Shown: piece after piece, positions 11,391-22,505 of the stretch
Numbering within the stretch: position 1 is the first letter of the stretch
How the letters are laid out: every line of letters begins with the position of its first letter
The notes under the pieces: generated by a model
What the model was told of the DNA's origin: nothing
Seen by the model: the letters and a program-made list of their open reading frames with translations, nothing else
The model's database searches: none
Origin: Ipomoea triloba
Taxonomy: Eukaryota > Streptophyta > Magnoliopsida > Solanales > Convolvulaceae
Length of the DNA stretch: 64,000 nt
Assembly: GCF_003576645.1 (NCBI RefSeq)
Contig: NC_044930.1
Coordinates: 26,175,110 to 26,239,109, forward strand
Direction: 5' to 3'
Translations under genes and position numbers: made by a program

Positions 11391-12235
11391 AATGCTATAT
11401 ATGAGTTATGTAGTGAAGGGAAAATTGTTAAGTTGAAATAACATAACTTTGAACGCTAAAATTATAGATGTTGAATTTCATCTTGATGAAATTTATGTAG
11501 ATAAACATTTCTCGAATAAATTATAGTTTGCATATAATCTTTGAGTAAGAGATCGAGTACTTTTAAGAAGAATACTTGTAATCGCTGCATTGTTGGGGTA
11601 ATCAGCTCTTTATATTTCATTTCTATAACTCTCTTTTACTTTACCGAGAATAATAGTAAAAGAGAATGTTTCATGTTAAACATGAAAATCTCTAGGGTAT
11701 TATTTATGAGTAAATAAAGTACTTGTCAAAGTGTACGTAAGTTTGATGGAGTTGATCAACTAATTTTAATAATGAAGACTAATTATGATATTAGTCGTTG
11801 AATTGTTGATGGAATGACTTAAATTCCAAGAGGTAATAAATTCATGGTGGATCCCACTTGTGTGGTCAAACGAAGCCATGGAAAGAATCACGAAGTAGTA
11901 CACTAATTGGTCATTCCAATGATCTGTGTACTGGTGAGGTTGAGCTACAGCTCTTAATGAATTTATAACCCTATGAGATGGGTGGTCCTATTGAGACGGA
12001 CTTAATGAATTCACTGCTTAATAACTGAGAGAGTGAGCATAAAATGCTCTTAATGATTTCACACCCTAATTTGGGTAGTCTATATTTAGATAGCCTTAAA
12101 GAAATTACTTACTTAAGTGAAAAAGGTTAACCACCTTTTCTGAAAGATAATGTGTTATATCTTTATAGAGCACTCATTGGCATCAGGATGTCCAATTGAG
12201 TAAAAATATATGAGAATCATGATGTTCTTACAGGG
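11391..12235. other. Unidentified repeat-like DNA, no gene seen
   Basis: Locally less AT-rich, with phrases such as CTCTTAATGAATTTATAACCC, GGACTTAATGAATTCACTGC and GCTCTTAATGATTTCACACCC that echo each other. It resembles LTR or leader DNA of a retrotransposon, but neither LTR ends nor coding were found. Confidence 0.35.
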
Positions 12236-12430
12236 CGTTTGGTTGGGAGGAGGGAATTAGGGGGGAAAAGAATTGTAATTCGGTGGAATTGCAATTAAAT
12301 GAATAAAGTAGGAATTAAAATTACAGTGTTTGGTATGCAGAAATTGGAGTACAAGGAATTGAAAGGTAAGGAGCGACAAAATGACTAAAATGCCCTTATA
12401 ATTTGGCTTATACTATTTAAATGGGATCAT
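12236..12430. mobile_element. MITE-like segment beginning GGGCGTTTGGTTGGGAGG
   Basis: The start GGGCGTTTGGTTGGG and GGAATT-rich interior resemble PIF/Harbinger- or hAT-type MITEs such as 53777-54927. No matching right terminus was located, so this is a partial call. Confidence 0.35.
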
Positions 12431-13456
12431 TTTTGAGTTCAGACACACAGAAAAACATTGTGTGGTGTTTCTATTCTCCTCTTTTCTACTCTAATAGTCG
12501 TTCCAATCTCTGCTTCGGGTGCATGGAGACGGGGATTGCTGTGTTAACCTTCGAGGCTGACGTCGTTGTTGTCAGCCTACACTGGTAGCGGCGAATTCGC
12601 TTCTAGGGTAGTGTTATTGTAACACGGCACAAACTTCATATTCTGTTTAGTTGTTCCCCTTTTCCTAAAGAGTGTCAGGATTAGTTGACGTTGCCTCAAC
12701 TTTCCAACAGTTAATCTTGATCACCCATATGGGAGGGGGTAGGTTCGAGAAATTAAAGTAGCTACGAATAGATACAACATTGTAACAGAGTCAATAGTAC
12801 TAAAAAATAATTAGTCGATTGTAAACACAAAAAATTGAACTATATATTTTCAAATTTAATATTTTGTCAAACTGATCTTTTAGTATTATCTAATTACTAG
12901 GTACCACATACATGTGCATTGCGCGAATAGTTTAATGTCTAATGTGTATTTTTTTTGAATAGTTTAACAATGTGTATTTTTTTTGAATATTTTTTTTGAT
13001 TAGCTTAATGTCTAGCGTATAACAATGCAAAATTATCACTTTTTCATTAAAATAAATATTTCAAGAATGCAGAACTATGACCTGTGGCAGAAATGTTGGA
13101 TTAACTGGTGCAATAGCAATTTTAGAGGGAAGCACCCTCACTACCCTAAGCATAGATTTTGTAACACAAAATCCTATTAATTAATTTGCGTGATTCATGC
13201 TTCCTCTTGTTGCCACTTCTGCCAGAAACGAAATCTTGATTTGATCTAGTCCCTTGGTGTGCTTCACTGCAATTTAGTGCCTTGGCGCAATGCACATTCA
13301 AAAACATAACCAAATTCATCATCCTTTCTAAAAAAGACAATGATAATAGACATAGTTTTTTGTTTGTGTTAAATATATACTGTAAATTAGGTGTATCGTT
13401 TTATCAATGTCAATGCGTGATTCTAATTAATTGGCCAAAGTTCATGTTAAATTTTG
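12431..13456. other. Intergenic, no gene seen
   Basis: A relatively GC-rich block at 12440-12730 (GGTGCATGGAGACGGGG...GGTAGCGGCGAATTCGC) lies in otherwise AT-rich DNA and may be an LTR or leader fragment. No ORF could be assigned. Confidence 0.35.
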
Positions 13457-13863
13457 AGTTAATCCTATTTTTGGTCCTATATTTATAGGTGATAATCCAT
13501 TTTTAGTCCTTTTTTTTTTATTAGAACATCCACATTTGATCCTAATATTATTGTGGCATGACCATTATTGGTCCTTTATTAACAAAACAGGTTTAATGTT
13601 GTTAAATACAAAGGCATTTTAGACTTTAATTAATAATTTTTTTTTAAAAAATAAACATAAAAATATAGCAGGGTCAACTCAGTTTGTATAAAAATGATCT
13701 AAAAGCCATTATATTTAACGATATTTCAATAATTTTGTTCACGGAAGACCAAAAATAGTCATGCCACAATACTACACTAGGACCAAATATGGATATTCCA
13801 ATAAAAAATGACTAAAAGTGGACTGTTGCATATAAATTTAGGACCAAAAATGGAATTAACTTT
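13457..13863. mobile_element. Mutator-type foldback MITE
   Basis: Inverted ends: left AGTTAATCCTATTTTTGGTC, right GACCAAAAATGGAATTAACT. The direct repeat TTAAATTTTG (13447-13456 and 13863-13872) fits a 9-10 bp Mutator-type target duplication. The interior continues the inverted symmetry around GTGGCATGAC/GTCATGCCAC. No coding. Confidence 0.7.
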
Positions 13864-13871
13864 TAAATTTT

Positions 13872-14159
13872 GGTCCTGTTTGGTAAATGGTTGTTGGCTG
13901 ATTGGTTGGCTGTTTGGGTTAGAATGAATGATTTGTTGATAATATTAGTTGATTGTAGAAAGTTGTTTGATAAATTAGCTGTTAGCTGATAGCTATTTGG
14001 TATAATTTCTTTTCTCAAAAAACTAATTGAAAAGGCTACTTTAAGTAGCCTTTTGAATTTTAGCATTTTGGAGTTACAAAAAGCTTATTGACCAAACAAC
14101 TAATAGTGATCAAATAAGCCAAAATTGGCTGATAGGCTTATTATTTACCAAACAGGGCC
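13872..14159. mobile_element. hAT-like MITE, copy 3
   Basis: 17-bp terminal inverted repeats with one mismatch: GGTCCTGTTTGGTAAAT at 13872-13888 and ATTTACCAAACAGGGCC at 14143-14159. The best preserved of the three copies in the window. It directly abuts the Mutator-type element at its left. Confidence 0.75.
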
Positions 14160-14821
14160 TTTAATACATTTTAATACACTCTAACATATTCATAGCATAT
14201 GTTTAACAATTATGTCAATTTTGATTTAGATGGGGTTCGAACCTAAGACATTCCTTATAAAAATCAGTAGGTTAAGAATAATAAATAGTTAGCGGAATAG
14301 AATGATATTTAGGAAAAGTAAATGATATAATAGAGGGTAAAATAAAAAATAATTAAATAAAAAATATTAAAATCAAAATAATATGAACCATTCATTTCAA
14401 CAAATATTTTTTCAGTTCCGGTTGAAAGCCTAACTCTATGAGCTCTTATTAAGTTTATTATTGATGTAAAAACAAATTAAATAATATTAATATTATTCAA
14501 AATATATTAAAATATTTTAATAAAAATAATCATTTTTATTAAAATTTCAGTGTCTATGTCAACTATTATGCATTATGTCAGATGAAACATTGATAAAGAC
14601 TACATATACACAATTTGGTACTTTAGATCGAATCTCAATTTATAGTCAGAATAAACATGTGCGATAAAGGTGAATGCAAAATCTCCAAGATATCATATGT
14701 TACAAAAAAAAAAGAAAAAAAAAAAGAGAGAATCTCATGACAACTAATATGTGAGTTGGCATTTGCTGTATCAATTGGAGAGGAATTAACAAAATACGGA
14801 GTATTAAAATATTTCAATTAA
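14160..14821. other. Intergenic, no gene seen
   Basis: AT-rich. A B-box-like GGGGTTCGAACC at about 14232 may be a decayed tRNA-derived SINE fragment, but nothing else supports it. Confidence 0.35.
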
Positions 14822-14995
14822 GTAGCCTATAGTTCAATGGTAACTATGTAAATTTCTCAAATGAGAGGTCACGTGTTTGAACTTTAATGGGGCATTGAGT
14901 CTTTGTGCTTCAATAGGTTGAGAATATATACATAGACCAACCCCATTAGAGTCTTTGTGCTTCAATAGGTTGAGAATATGATGTTTGTTTACTAA
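14822..14995 (+). repeat. SINE-like tRNA-derived segment
   Basis: AGTAGCCTATAGTTCAATGG (A-box-like) is followed about 35 bp later by GGTCACGTGTTTGAAC (B-box-like). TTGAGTCTTTGTGCTTCAATAGG then appears, and a version of it repeats at about 14950. The shape fits a plant SINE, but no A-tail or target duplication was confirmed. Confidence 0.35.
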
Positions 14996-15017
14996 ACTAA
15001 TAGTAAAGGTAAAATTG

Positions 15018-15218
15018 AAATTATACTTCTAATTCCTCAAGTATTTTCTATTTTGAAACGTGGTCCCTCAGTTTTTTTGTAAGTTGCCAATTTGGTCCCT
15101 CCACCTAATGGAATTGATCAATAATTGATTTGACTTGAGGACTAAATTGACGACTTGAAAAAAAAAATTGAGGGACCACATTTTAAAATGAAAATAATTT
15201 AGGAGTCAAAAATTCAAT
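15018..15218. mobile_element. Foldback MITE with GTGGTCCCTCA arms
   Basis: The left arm (TTTGAAACGTGGTCCCTCAG...GCCAATTTGGTCC) is inverted in the right arm (GACTAAATTGACGAC...TGAGGGACCACATTTTAAAA). Typical of Mutator-type foldback elements; no clear target duplication. Confidence 0.55.
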
Positions 15219-15887
15219 CTCTCCCGTAAAATTGTTTGAAATTTTAGTAAAAAAAAATAACATTTTAAATGGTTGTTTTATGGTATAAATGTCAGTGAGT
15301 TCCACTTTTAATTCTTTTAATTTAGATAAGGTTAAAGTGAATTTAAATTTGATATGAAGAAATTGATATATTGTACACTCAAAATAGAGTATAAGTGAAT
15401 GAGAAATAAATTATCAAAATATTCCCATTTGAGTTGGAAAAATTATTTTTTTGAAAGACTTCGAAGATGTCTGTCCCACATTAAAAAAAAAAAAAAAAGG
15501 AAAATGAGTTTGCTCTAGGCCTCTAGTATAAATATAATTCTTTATTTATTTTTTAATAAAAGTTTGAATTGTATAATACAAAGACTCTCTTACAATAAAT
15601 AAGATTTAAATTCCTGCTTTATTCTCACATTATTCCTTCCTTTCCACAGAACAATTCCTTTCCCTCTTCCTAACCAAAGCGGTAAGTCCTTAGACTCTTA
15701 GCCAACTTAACAAAGCTTGAGATTACACATTTGAAATCATCAAAGCTCATATACAGGTAAAAATTGAAGATCACAACTGAAATACTTCAATTCTTTATAC
15801 AAAATCCAATTTTCCAGGATAATAAACAGACAGATTGGCCTTGTGTCTTAATTACCACAAAAACCAAGCCTACCCAACACCATAAAA
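15219..15887. other. Downstream region of the LEUNIG-like gene
   Basis: Includes the presumed 3' UTR of the minus-strand gene. The sequence around 15770-15930 resembles 38870-39060 (TGAAGTACTTCAA, CCATGATAATGAACA, GTTGAACATACAACAG), so part of it has been copied next to NLR gene D. Confidence 0.45.
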
Positions 15888-18176
15888 CTAACAGTAGTAA
15901 AGTAGTTGAACATACAACAGCAGGGCGAAAAACCGAAGCAAAATCTGCTACTTCCAGAGTTTGACGATCTGATCGTGACTAGCGGAAGCAATCAAACCCG
16001 TCGCAGCAGATGCAGCCAACGAAGAAATTATTCGTTCGTGTGCAGGAATCGCCATGGTCTTGTTCTCGGTCATGTTCCAGAGCTCCAAAGACTGCAATTA
16101 AGAAAACGCTCTGCACATCAGCACGTGTTGGGACAAATTAAATCCCGCTATTTTTGTACTAATACGAGAACCACATCGTTGAATGGATTATATACATAGT
16201 CTAAGTGGAGATATATAAGCCCGAGAACTTGCCTGGTTACACCCAATAACTAGCACTGAAGTGTATAAAGGATGGAAAACGCAGGAGTGAAATTTACTGT
16301 GATTCGAACCGAGTTCGTGTACACAATTCCCTACACTCCCAGAACCGAGTGCCCATACTCTAACAGAATCCTCGCTGACTGTAACCAGTAGCTCGCCCGA
16401 TGGGTCCCAGCAGACATAGTTAACAGGTTTTGTACCCTGCCAATCGAAGAACAGACCTAATTATACATGTTCAGTTTTAACGAAAAGTTTCAGTCGATAG
16501 TTAGATTGCACGTTTACTCTAAAAGTAGCACCTTTAGTGTCTGTATGCATGTTTGCGTTTCGACGTCAATAATTGATACATCGTTCTCGCCTGCTGCTGC
16601 AAGATACCTGCCAAGACGGGGCTGAAATCTCACCTGAGTCGTGCCACCCTATACCGAATAACGGACAAAAGATCGAGTCACGATATGAGAAAACAAGGAT
16701 AAACAACAGAAAGCAATACAATGTTCATCTGTTTATGCTGTTTGGGGTTAGGTGTAACGAGGATAGAAAATGGAATATAATTGTAACGTGGAATCAATAA
16801 ATTACTGCACCGTTAAGGCACTCGTGCAACATCCGTTGGTGACGCTCCAGTACCTAATCTCGCCATCCCCGTCACACGAACAGATCAGATCTTCGTTATT
16901 GGGATGGAAATCGAGCGACAATATGGCAACAGAATGCCCAGTAAAATTCCGAATTGAGTGCCCATGCTATGGAACAAACCAATAGCGTTAACGCTAGAAA
17001 AACCGTGAAGAAAAAAAATATAATACATTGTTGGCTAGCTTACATAATTGTCAGCAGACCAAACTCGTATAGTCCTATCAAAAGAAGACGTTGCAATACG
17101 GGACATGCTTGGACTGAAACGAACATCAGTAATAAGTAACAAATGCTCTTCGAATGTAGCTTTTGGCGTTAAGGTGTCCGTATGCCACAAAACAGCCTGC
17201 ACAACCAAATAATAATCGAACGAAACTAGTGAAGAACAATGAACCAATAAGGGCTAGAAAATTGTGTTCACCTTTTTATCATGCCCCCCACTGACAAGCA
17301 ATTTTCCATCTGATGAGAAGTCGCAACAGATAACTTTACTGGCACTTGCCCGAACAGAGTTTATTTCCGCAAATGTGAACCCTAACATTACAATTCATTT
17401 ACATCGGGTTCATTCCAACGCATTAGACCAACTAAAAACCACTTAAAAAACATAGGACGAATCATAAGAACAGAGAAAACTAACAAAAGAGATATGCAAA
17501 CGCATCGAGTACTAGAAACTAGTATCGAATCTAAAACGAAAGTCAAAAGAGGGGCATCATGATTCATGAACTATATACAGAGAAAACAGTAGACTAATTT
17601 TGACACTACAAGGTCACAAGTTCAACAAATTTAAAAAGGATATGAAAAGTCCAACTATCTAAACTAGCCTAGCTGGTTAATTTCTTCCAACATTTAAACA
17701 ATCTCAGTATATATATCAAAGGGCAACCGATTACTCATATGCAGGCAGAATTTCAGTGTATCCTCTAGGGTAATTTTCTGTTTTCCCCAAATTTTTACAG
17801 GGATAAAAACCCAATTCAAGAAAATTGGAAAAGACTACAGATTTACAAGACTCACTCACTGAATAATGAAGGTTGATATCAAGAATCAAGATTACAGTTT
17901 GATCATATCAATATATCATATCCCTCCTCTGGGCAAAAAAATTGAGTTTATTGTAGAAGCAATAATCTGTAATTATTTGCAGTAGAAAATTCTGGAAATT
18001 AAATGCCCTAATATATACTATGCAAGAGGTAATTAAGTCACCATCCAAAAAAGTAAATAGCAGAAAATTTTACCATGATCATCAGCTTCATTGCTTGGGG
18101 CTGCATCATCATGAGATAAAAAGGGTTCAACATGATTCTCAAGGGAAGAACTTAAATCATCCACAAAATGATCCAT
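15888..18176 (-). CDS. LEUNIG-like WD40 corepressor, C-terminal half only, seven exons
   Basis: Exons on the minus strand: 18176-18074, 17381-17272, 17196-17044, 16966-16811, 16648-16532, 16436-16233, 16091-15888. All joins keep frame and give 348 aa. The start ([20 protein letters not shown]) and [20 protein letters not shown] match the region just before and into the WD40 propeller of LEUNIG/LEUNIG_HOMOLOG. Later blocks such as [38 protein letters not shown] and [16 protein letters not shown] are family hallmarks. In plants these proteins act in the nucleus with SEUSS as corepressors through an N-terminal LisH/LUFS domain. That domain and the Gln-rich region are absent here. The fifth-to-last block lacks the His of GHTKP. 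The last intron uses GC-AG. One A is missing in the final VKLW codons, so the last strand is replaced by a 24-residue unrelated tail. It may be a truncated duplicate, possibly a pseudogene, or a dominant-negative-like short form. Confidence 0.75.
16092..16232 (-). other. GC-AG intron of the LEUNIG-like gene
   Basis: The donor is AACCAG|GCAAGT and the acceptor TTGCAG|TCTTTG. No GT donor nearby restores the conserved join GC(Y/N)Q-SLELWNM, whereas GCAAGT does so exactly. GC donors with strong AG|GCAAGT context are the known minor class of U2 introns. Confidence 0.75.
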
Positions 18177-19328
18177 TGCAGAAATTACAGTGAGTTTATG
18201 CTGCTTTGCTACTGATGTTGTTGTTGCTGATGCAATTGTGCCAACTTTAAACTAAGAATCATATGGGGCAACCAAACAAGATGGAAGAGACCAACAACAA
18301 ATTTTTACTTATAAAGAATTGTTGATAAAAACAAGAAATAGTAATACTATATAATAATATTATAATAATATGATGTTTTATGTGTAAGGACTGTGTGAAA
18401 GTAGTTGTAGACTTGTAGGAGATGGTTTAGACCCCCAATAAAAAATGTGAACACCGTGTGACTTACTTGATCTATCAACTAAGAGGACCATTATTTATTA
18501 TTATTATTATTATTATTTTTTTTTTTTTTTGGTATAGAGACCCATGCTTCACCAACTAGCTATCCTTTTCGGAGTATTAAAAATTAATTTTAATTATCTA
18601 TAATTTCTCAAATCTTTTTCAGCACAAAAAATTAATGGCTCAATCATTGGAGTTTGATCCCGTGATCACTCATTTAAAATACAAAAGTGTCATGTAGTTG
18701 ACTAATTATTAAGTGTATTAACATTGCTACTTTTATTTTTACTTTTTTAAATTTTAAAAGTTTTGGTCAAATAAATCAATTCTATCTACACTCTAAATAT
18801 AGTATTGTAACGGATTTAAACTGAAAATAACCTTTTTTATTATTAATATAGTCAACCTTGTTGGCTACCTACTACATAAATGATAATTCATCTACCTAGA
18901 TATTGTACGTTGTCGAATTTTGTTTACGGAGTATCAATTGTTAATAGAGTCTAATTTTGACTAATATCTTGAAATATATCTCCTTTATCTTACTTTATAC
19001 TTATTGTGTATATTATTTATTAGTCAAACATTCTTTCTTGATTTTTCTTTTATAATTTATAATTTAACTTTTAAAAATTTAACAGTACTATATAATGTCG
19101 ACAGTTGAATATTTAGGTGATGATTGACTATATATTCAAATTAAAGTGATAAGACTAAACTCATTAGATGAGGTTAGCTTTGGAGCAATCAATCTATTAG
19201 GAGGTTAACCTAACTTTCTAGCACAGTTGTTAGAAGACATTATTACACTTGAAAAATTCAGGATTAATTAGTCACCTAGTGATTCGTACAAGTATTTATA
19301 TTTTTCACGAAAAAGGGATTATTAATGG
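18177..19328. other. Upstream of the LEUNIG-like gene; no gene seen
   Basis: On the minus strand the first exon's frame is open for 25 codons upstream to a TAG (about 18254). The upstream DNA contains CAGCAACAACAACATCAG, a possible relic of a Gln-rich coding region. Beyond 18300 the DNA is AT-rich with (TTA)n at about 18496 and no coding. Confidence 0.45.
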
Positions 19329-19341
19329 GACATTTTCTCTT

Positions 19342-19863
19342 GAAGCCATTTCCATTTTTTGTCCTACTGTTATTAGAGTATTGCCAATTTTAGTCCACTT
19401 CATTAATTTTTATCACATTGTGACTAGTCTTATTTAGTCCTTACCACTTTTAATCCACCGTTAAAATTTTCGTCAAATTGTCGTCCAAAATAGGGGCATT
19501 TTTGGTCTTTTCATGCTTTGATCATCTCCTTGACCCTTTGCAGTGGTTTTCGTTACACATTTTCATCCATTGAAGAGGTCCGGCGAAAGCCATGTGAGCC
19601 ACATTACAAAGCCATGGCTTTCGCTGGACCTCTTCATTGGATGAAAATCTGTAAGGAAAACCACTACAAAGGGTAAAGGAGATGATCAAAGCATGAAAAG
19701 ATAAAAATACCCCTATTTTGGACGGTTATTTGACGAAAATTTTAACGGTGGACTAAAAGTGGCAATGACTAAATAAGACTAGCCGCAATGTGGCAAAAAT
19801 TAATGAGGTGGACTAAAATTGGCAATGCCCCAATAACAGTAGGACCAAAAATGGAAATGACTC
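19342..19863. mobile_element. Mutator-type foldback element, family X copy 1
   Basis: Flanked by a perfect 9-bp duplication TTTTCTCTT (19333-19341 and 19864-19872). Nearly the whole 522 bp folds on itself around AGCCATGTGAGCCACATTAC (centre about 19600). The ends are GAAGCCATTTCC and GGAAATGACTC. It shares strong similarity along its length with 20822-21347. No transposase. Confidence 0.9.
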
Positions 19864-19872
19864 TTTTCTCTT

Positions 19873-20345
19873 GCCACCCATTTTGTCTCCTTGCCACTTT
19901 TTTTTTTTTTTTTTTTTAGCTTTCTGTGTTAGGTTCTTTATTTAAATTTTTTCATCTCGTTTATTAGACGAGTTTTTTTGAGCGCGGATTGATAAAGATG
20001 GTCGTGACATATGTAAACTTCCTCTTGGGTCATGGAGATGACAATGAAGAAGCGGGAATATTATGGGCGAAAAAATGAAGATAAAGACCCAAGTGGTGTG
20101 CAAGACTCTTCGACCAAAGATAGTCTGCCAGATCATTAATGATTTTATTATTTTAAAGAAGCTTTAAGTTATATCAGGGACCCCAACTTCCAAGTTGTAA
20201 AACGGTCTACGAATATAAAGTTTTTTTATAGCATAGCAAGGAAAGTTATTTTTGTGTAAAATGATTTACCATTCTATTGAACTTGGATGTAATCATTCTC
20301 ATTTATGATTTAATGAATTAGTTTTATTCCTTTCCCAAAAAAAAA
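19873..20345 (+). mobile_element. A-tailed retroposon with 12-bp target duplication
   Basis: The block ends in nine or more A residues and is followed by GGACATTTTCTC (20346-20357). The same 12 bp occurs at 19328-19339, just before the Mutator-type element. The simplest history is a retroposon with a 12-bp duplication whose left border was later hit by the Mutator-type element. Its interior (20000-20330) matches no family I can name. Confidence 0.6.
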
Positions 20346-20357
20346 GGACATTTTCTC

Positions 20358-20821
20358 ATAATCTTGAAAAAAGAGACAATGGTACCCCTAGACTTTATTT
20401 ATTTATTTTTTTTGAAAGACTTTCTTTACTAAGATGAGGGCTTTGTCAATGGTTGACTCGACATTGCATAGGGTGTGGATATGTAACTTTTACACTCAAT
20501 TTGACATGCTCATAAGTTTGAAAGTAAGGGTTGCCGACGGAATCATTGTGCATCACTTACGGGTGTATTCAATTAATATTTTTATTGTTTTTTAAAGAAT
20601 TTTAAATTGATGAATTTTAAACAATTTTTATAGAACTTTTTAAGACTTTTTCAAAAATTTTTAAACTTTCATCAACTTTATATGAATCATTAAAAGTATG
20701 TAGGATAAACAATTATAAACTTTTAAATACTTTTTTAAGATTAAAAAGCCTACAAAATCATTAAAATTCTAAATTGAATATATCCTTATAAACATTTCAT
20801 AATTTCTAGTAATATATTATT
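20358..20821. other. AT-rich spacer, no gene seen
   Basis: Rich in TTTTTAAA-type runs; contains AATTGAATATATCC, which recurs in looser form near 21450-21510 on the far side of the second foldback element. Confidence 0.4.
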
Positions 20822-21347
20822 GAGTCATTTCCATTTTTGGTCCTACTGTTATTGGGGCATTGTCAATTTTAGTCCACTTCATTAATTTTTGCCACATTAC
20901 GGTCAGTCTTATTTAGTCATTGTCACTTTTAGTCCACCGTTAAAATTTTCGTCAAATGGTCGTCCAAAACAGGGATATTTTTGGTCTTTTCATACTTTGG
21001 TCATCTCCTTGACCCTTTGCAGTGGTTTTCCTTACACATTTTCATCCAATGAAGAGGTCCCGCGGAAGCCATGTGAGCCACATTACAAAGCCATGGCTTT
21101 CGCCGGACTTCTTCACTGGATGAAATTGTGTAAGGAAGACCACTGCAAATGATAAAGGAGATGGTCAAAGCATGAAAATACCAAAATATCCCTATTTTGT
21201 ACGGTTATTTGACAAAAATTTTAACGGCGGACTAAAAGTGGCAAGAACTAAATAAGACTAGCCGTAATGTGGCAAAAATTAATGAAGTGGACTAAATTAA
21301 AATTGGCAATGCCCCAATGACAGTAGGACCAAAAATGGAAATGACTC
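20822..21347. mobile_element. Mutator-type foldback element, family X copy 2
   Basis: Perfect 9-bp duplication TATATTATT (20813-20821 and 21348-21356). The terminal 25 bp (GAGTCATTTCCATTTTTGGT...) are perfectly inverted at the right end. The central palindrome contains GCCATGTGAGCCACATTAC. Same family as 19342-19863, about 1.5 kb away. The long TIR and 9-bp duplication fit a MULE-derived MITE. Confidence 0.92.
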
Positions 21348-21870
21348 TATATTATTTATAATATTCTTAAACTTTTATAATACATACATACATAAATACA
21401 AACATGTATATCGGTAGACTTTTAAAGAGTCTTTAAAAGTCTAAATTGAATACCGCCAAATTTTTAAAGTTGATAATAGTATTTAAAGTGTATAAAAATC
21501 ATGATTGAATATACCCCCTTAGTCAAATCGGATCATTCATATATGAAGAATTAGTTTATTACGTTTGTTTGGCATTATTGTCTTACTTTGAAGAAGAAGG
21601 ATCGATACCGGCAACCATGCACAAGTCGCTAGTAGCCTTTTTCTTCTTCAAAGGCAATTTGCAAGTGATCGCCAATCATTGATTTCTGTTACTAAAACCC
21701 TAGTGACGGGTTATTATGGGTGGATAATCAACTATTGGGCGTATTTGAACATTTTTCTAATTTTATTTTAGTAAAATGTGAATCATTGGTTATGGTTGAA
21801 TATTTTTATATAAAAAAATGTACAATTATTTCTCGCTATTTATAGCAACCTATTAACCTAGCCTACCTAG
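21348..21870. other. Intergenic, no gene seen
   Basis: AT-rich DNA with a short less-AT block at 21595-21720. No coding or structural RNA recognised. Confidence 0.4.
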
Positions 21871-22505
21871 TAGGGATGAGCAAAAAAATTAGACAAATAA
21901 AAAAATTGATGATCAAAAATCAAATCACCCAAATATTTCAATTTTTAGTTCAATTTTGGTTATTAAGGTCAAACAAATTTGGTTATTTTAATTTTTCTTT
22001 ATGTTATAGATTTTTCAAGAAAAACCCAAAAGTCGATCGAAGAATCAAAGATTAATTCCAAAAAAAATCTAACCTTATCCTATTTACATTTTGCAGGTCC
22101 ATAGTCTATCACATTAATTTTAATGACTTATTTGATTGCACTGTATTTGTTAACTATATAATGTATATATATAGTCCATTTGTATTTCATTAAACTAATA
22201 TTGTACTTGAGGACGAAAAACAAAAAAACAAAAAAACAAAAATAAAAATATTGTACTTGAGGACATTTGTTTTAATTGATTATAAATACTAAGAAATTAT
22301 TTGTTTTCTTTAATAATTTAGTCCATAAGCATTAGTCAAATAAATAAAATAAATTACTATTTTACAAAAAAAAAAACGGTTATATTTGTTATGAAAGTTG
22401 GTCGGTCGATTTTTAGTTGCGGTTATGAAGGTTCGATTAAAATTTTGTTTATTTCAATTATTAATTAACCGAAAGTTGGTTGAAACCAAACGATGTTCAT
22501 CCCTA
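21871..22505. mobile_element. Non-autonomous hAT element with 8-bp duplication (7 of 8 match)
   Basis: Termini TAGGGATGAGCA and TGTTCATCCCTA are inverted. The flanks CTACCTAG (21863-21870) and CTACCAAG (22506-22513) match at 7 of 8 positions. The interior is AT-rich with GTTGGTCGGTCGATTTTTAG and AATTTTGGTTATT arms. No transposase. Confidence 0.75.

Noticed and set aside
19942..20136. 64-codon minus-strand frame in the retroposon
   Set aside because: No conserved motif and opposite to the A-tail orientation.
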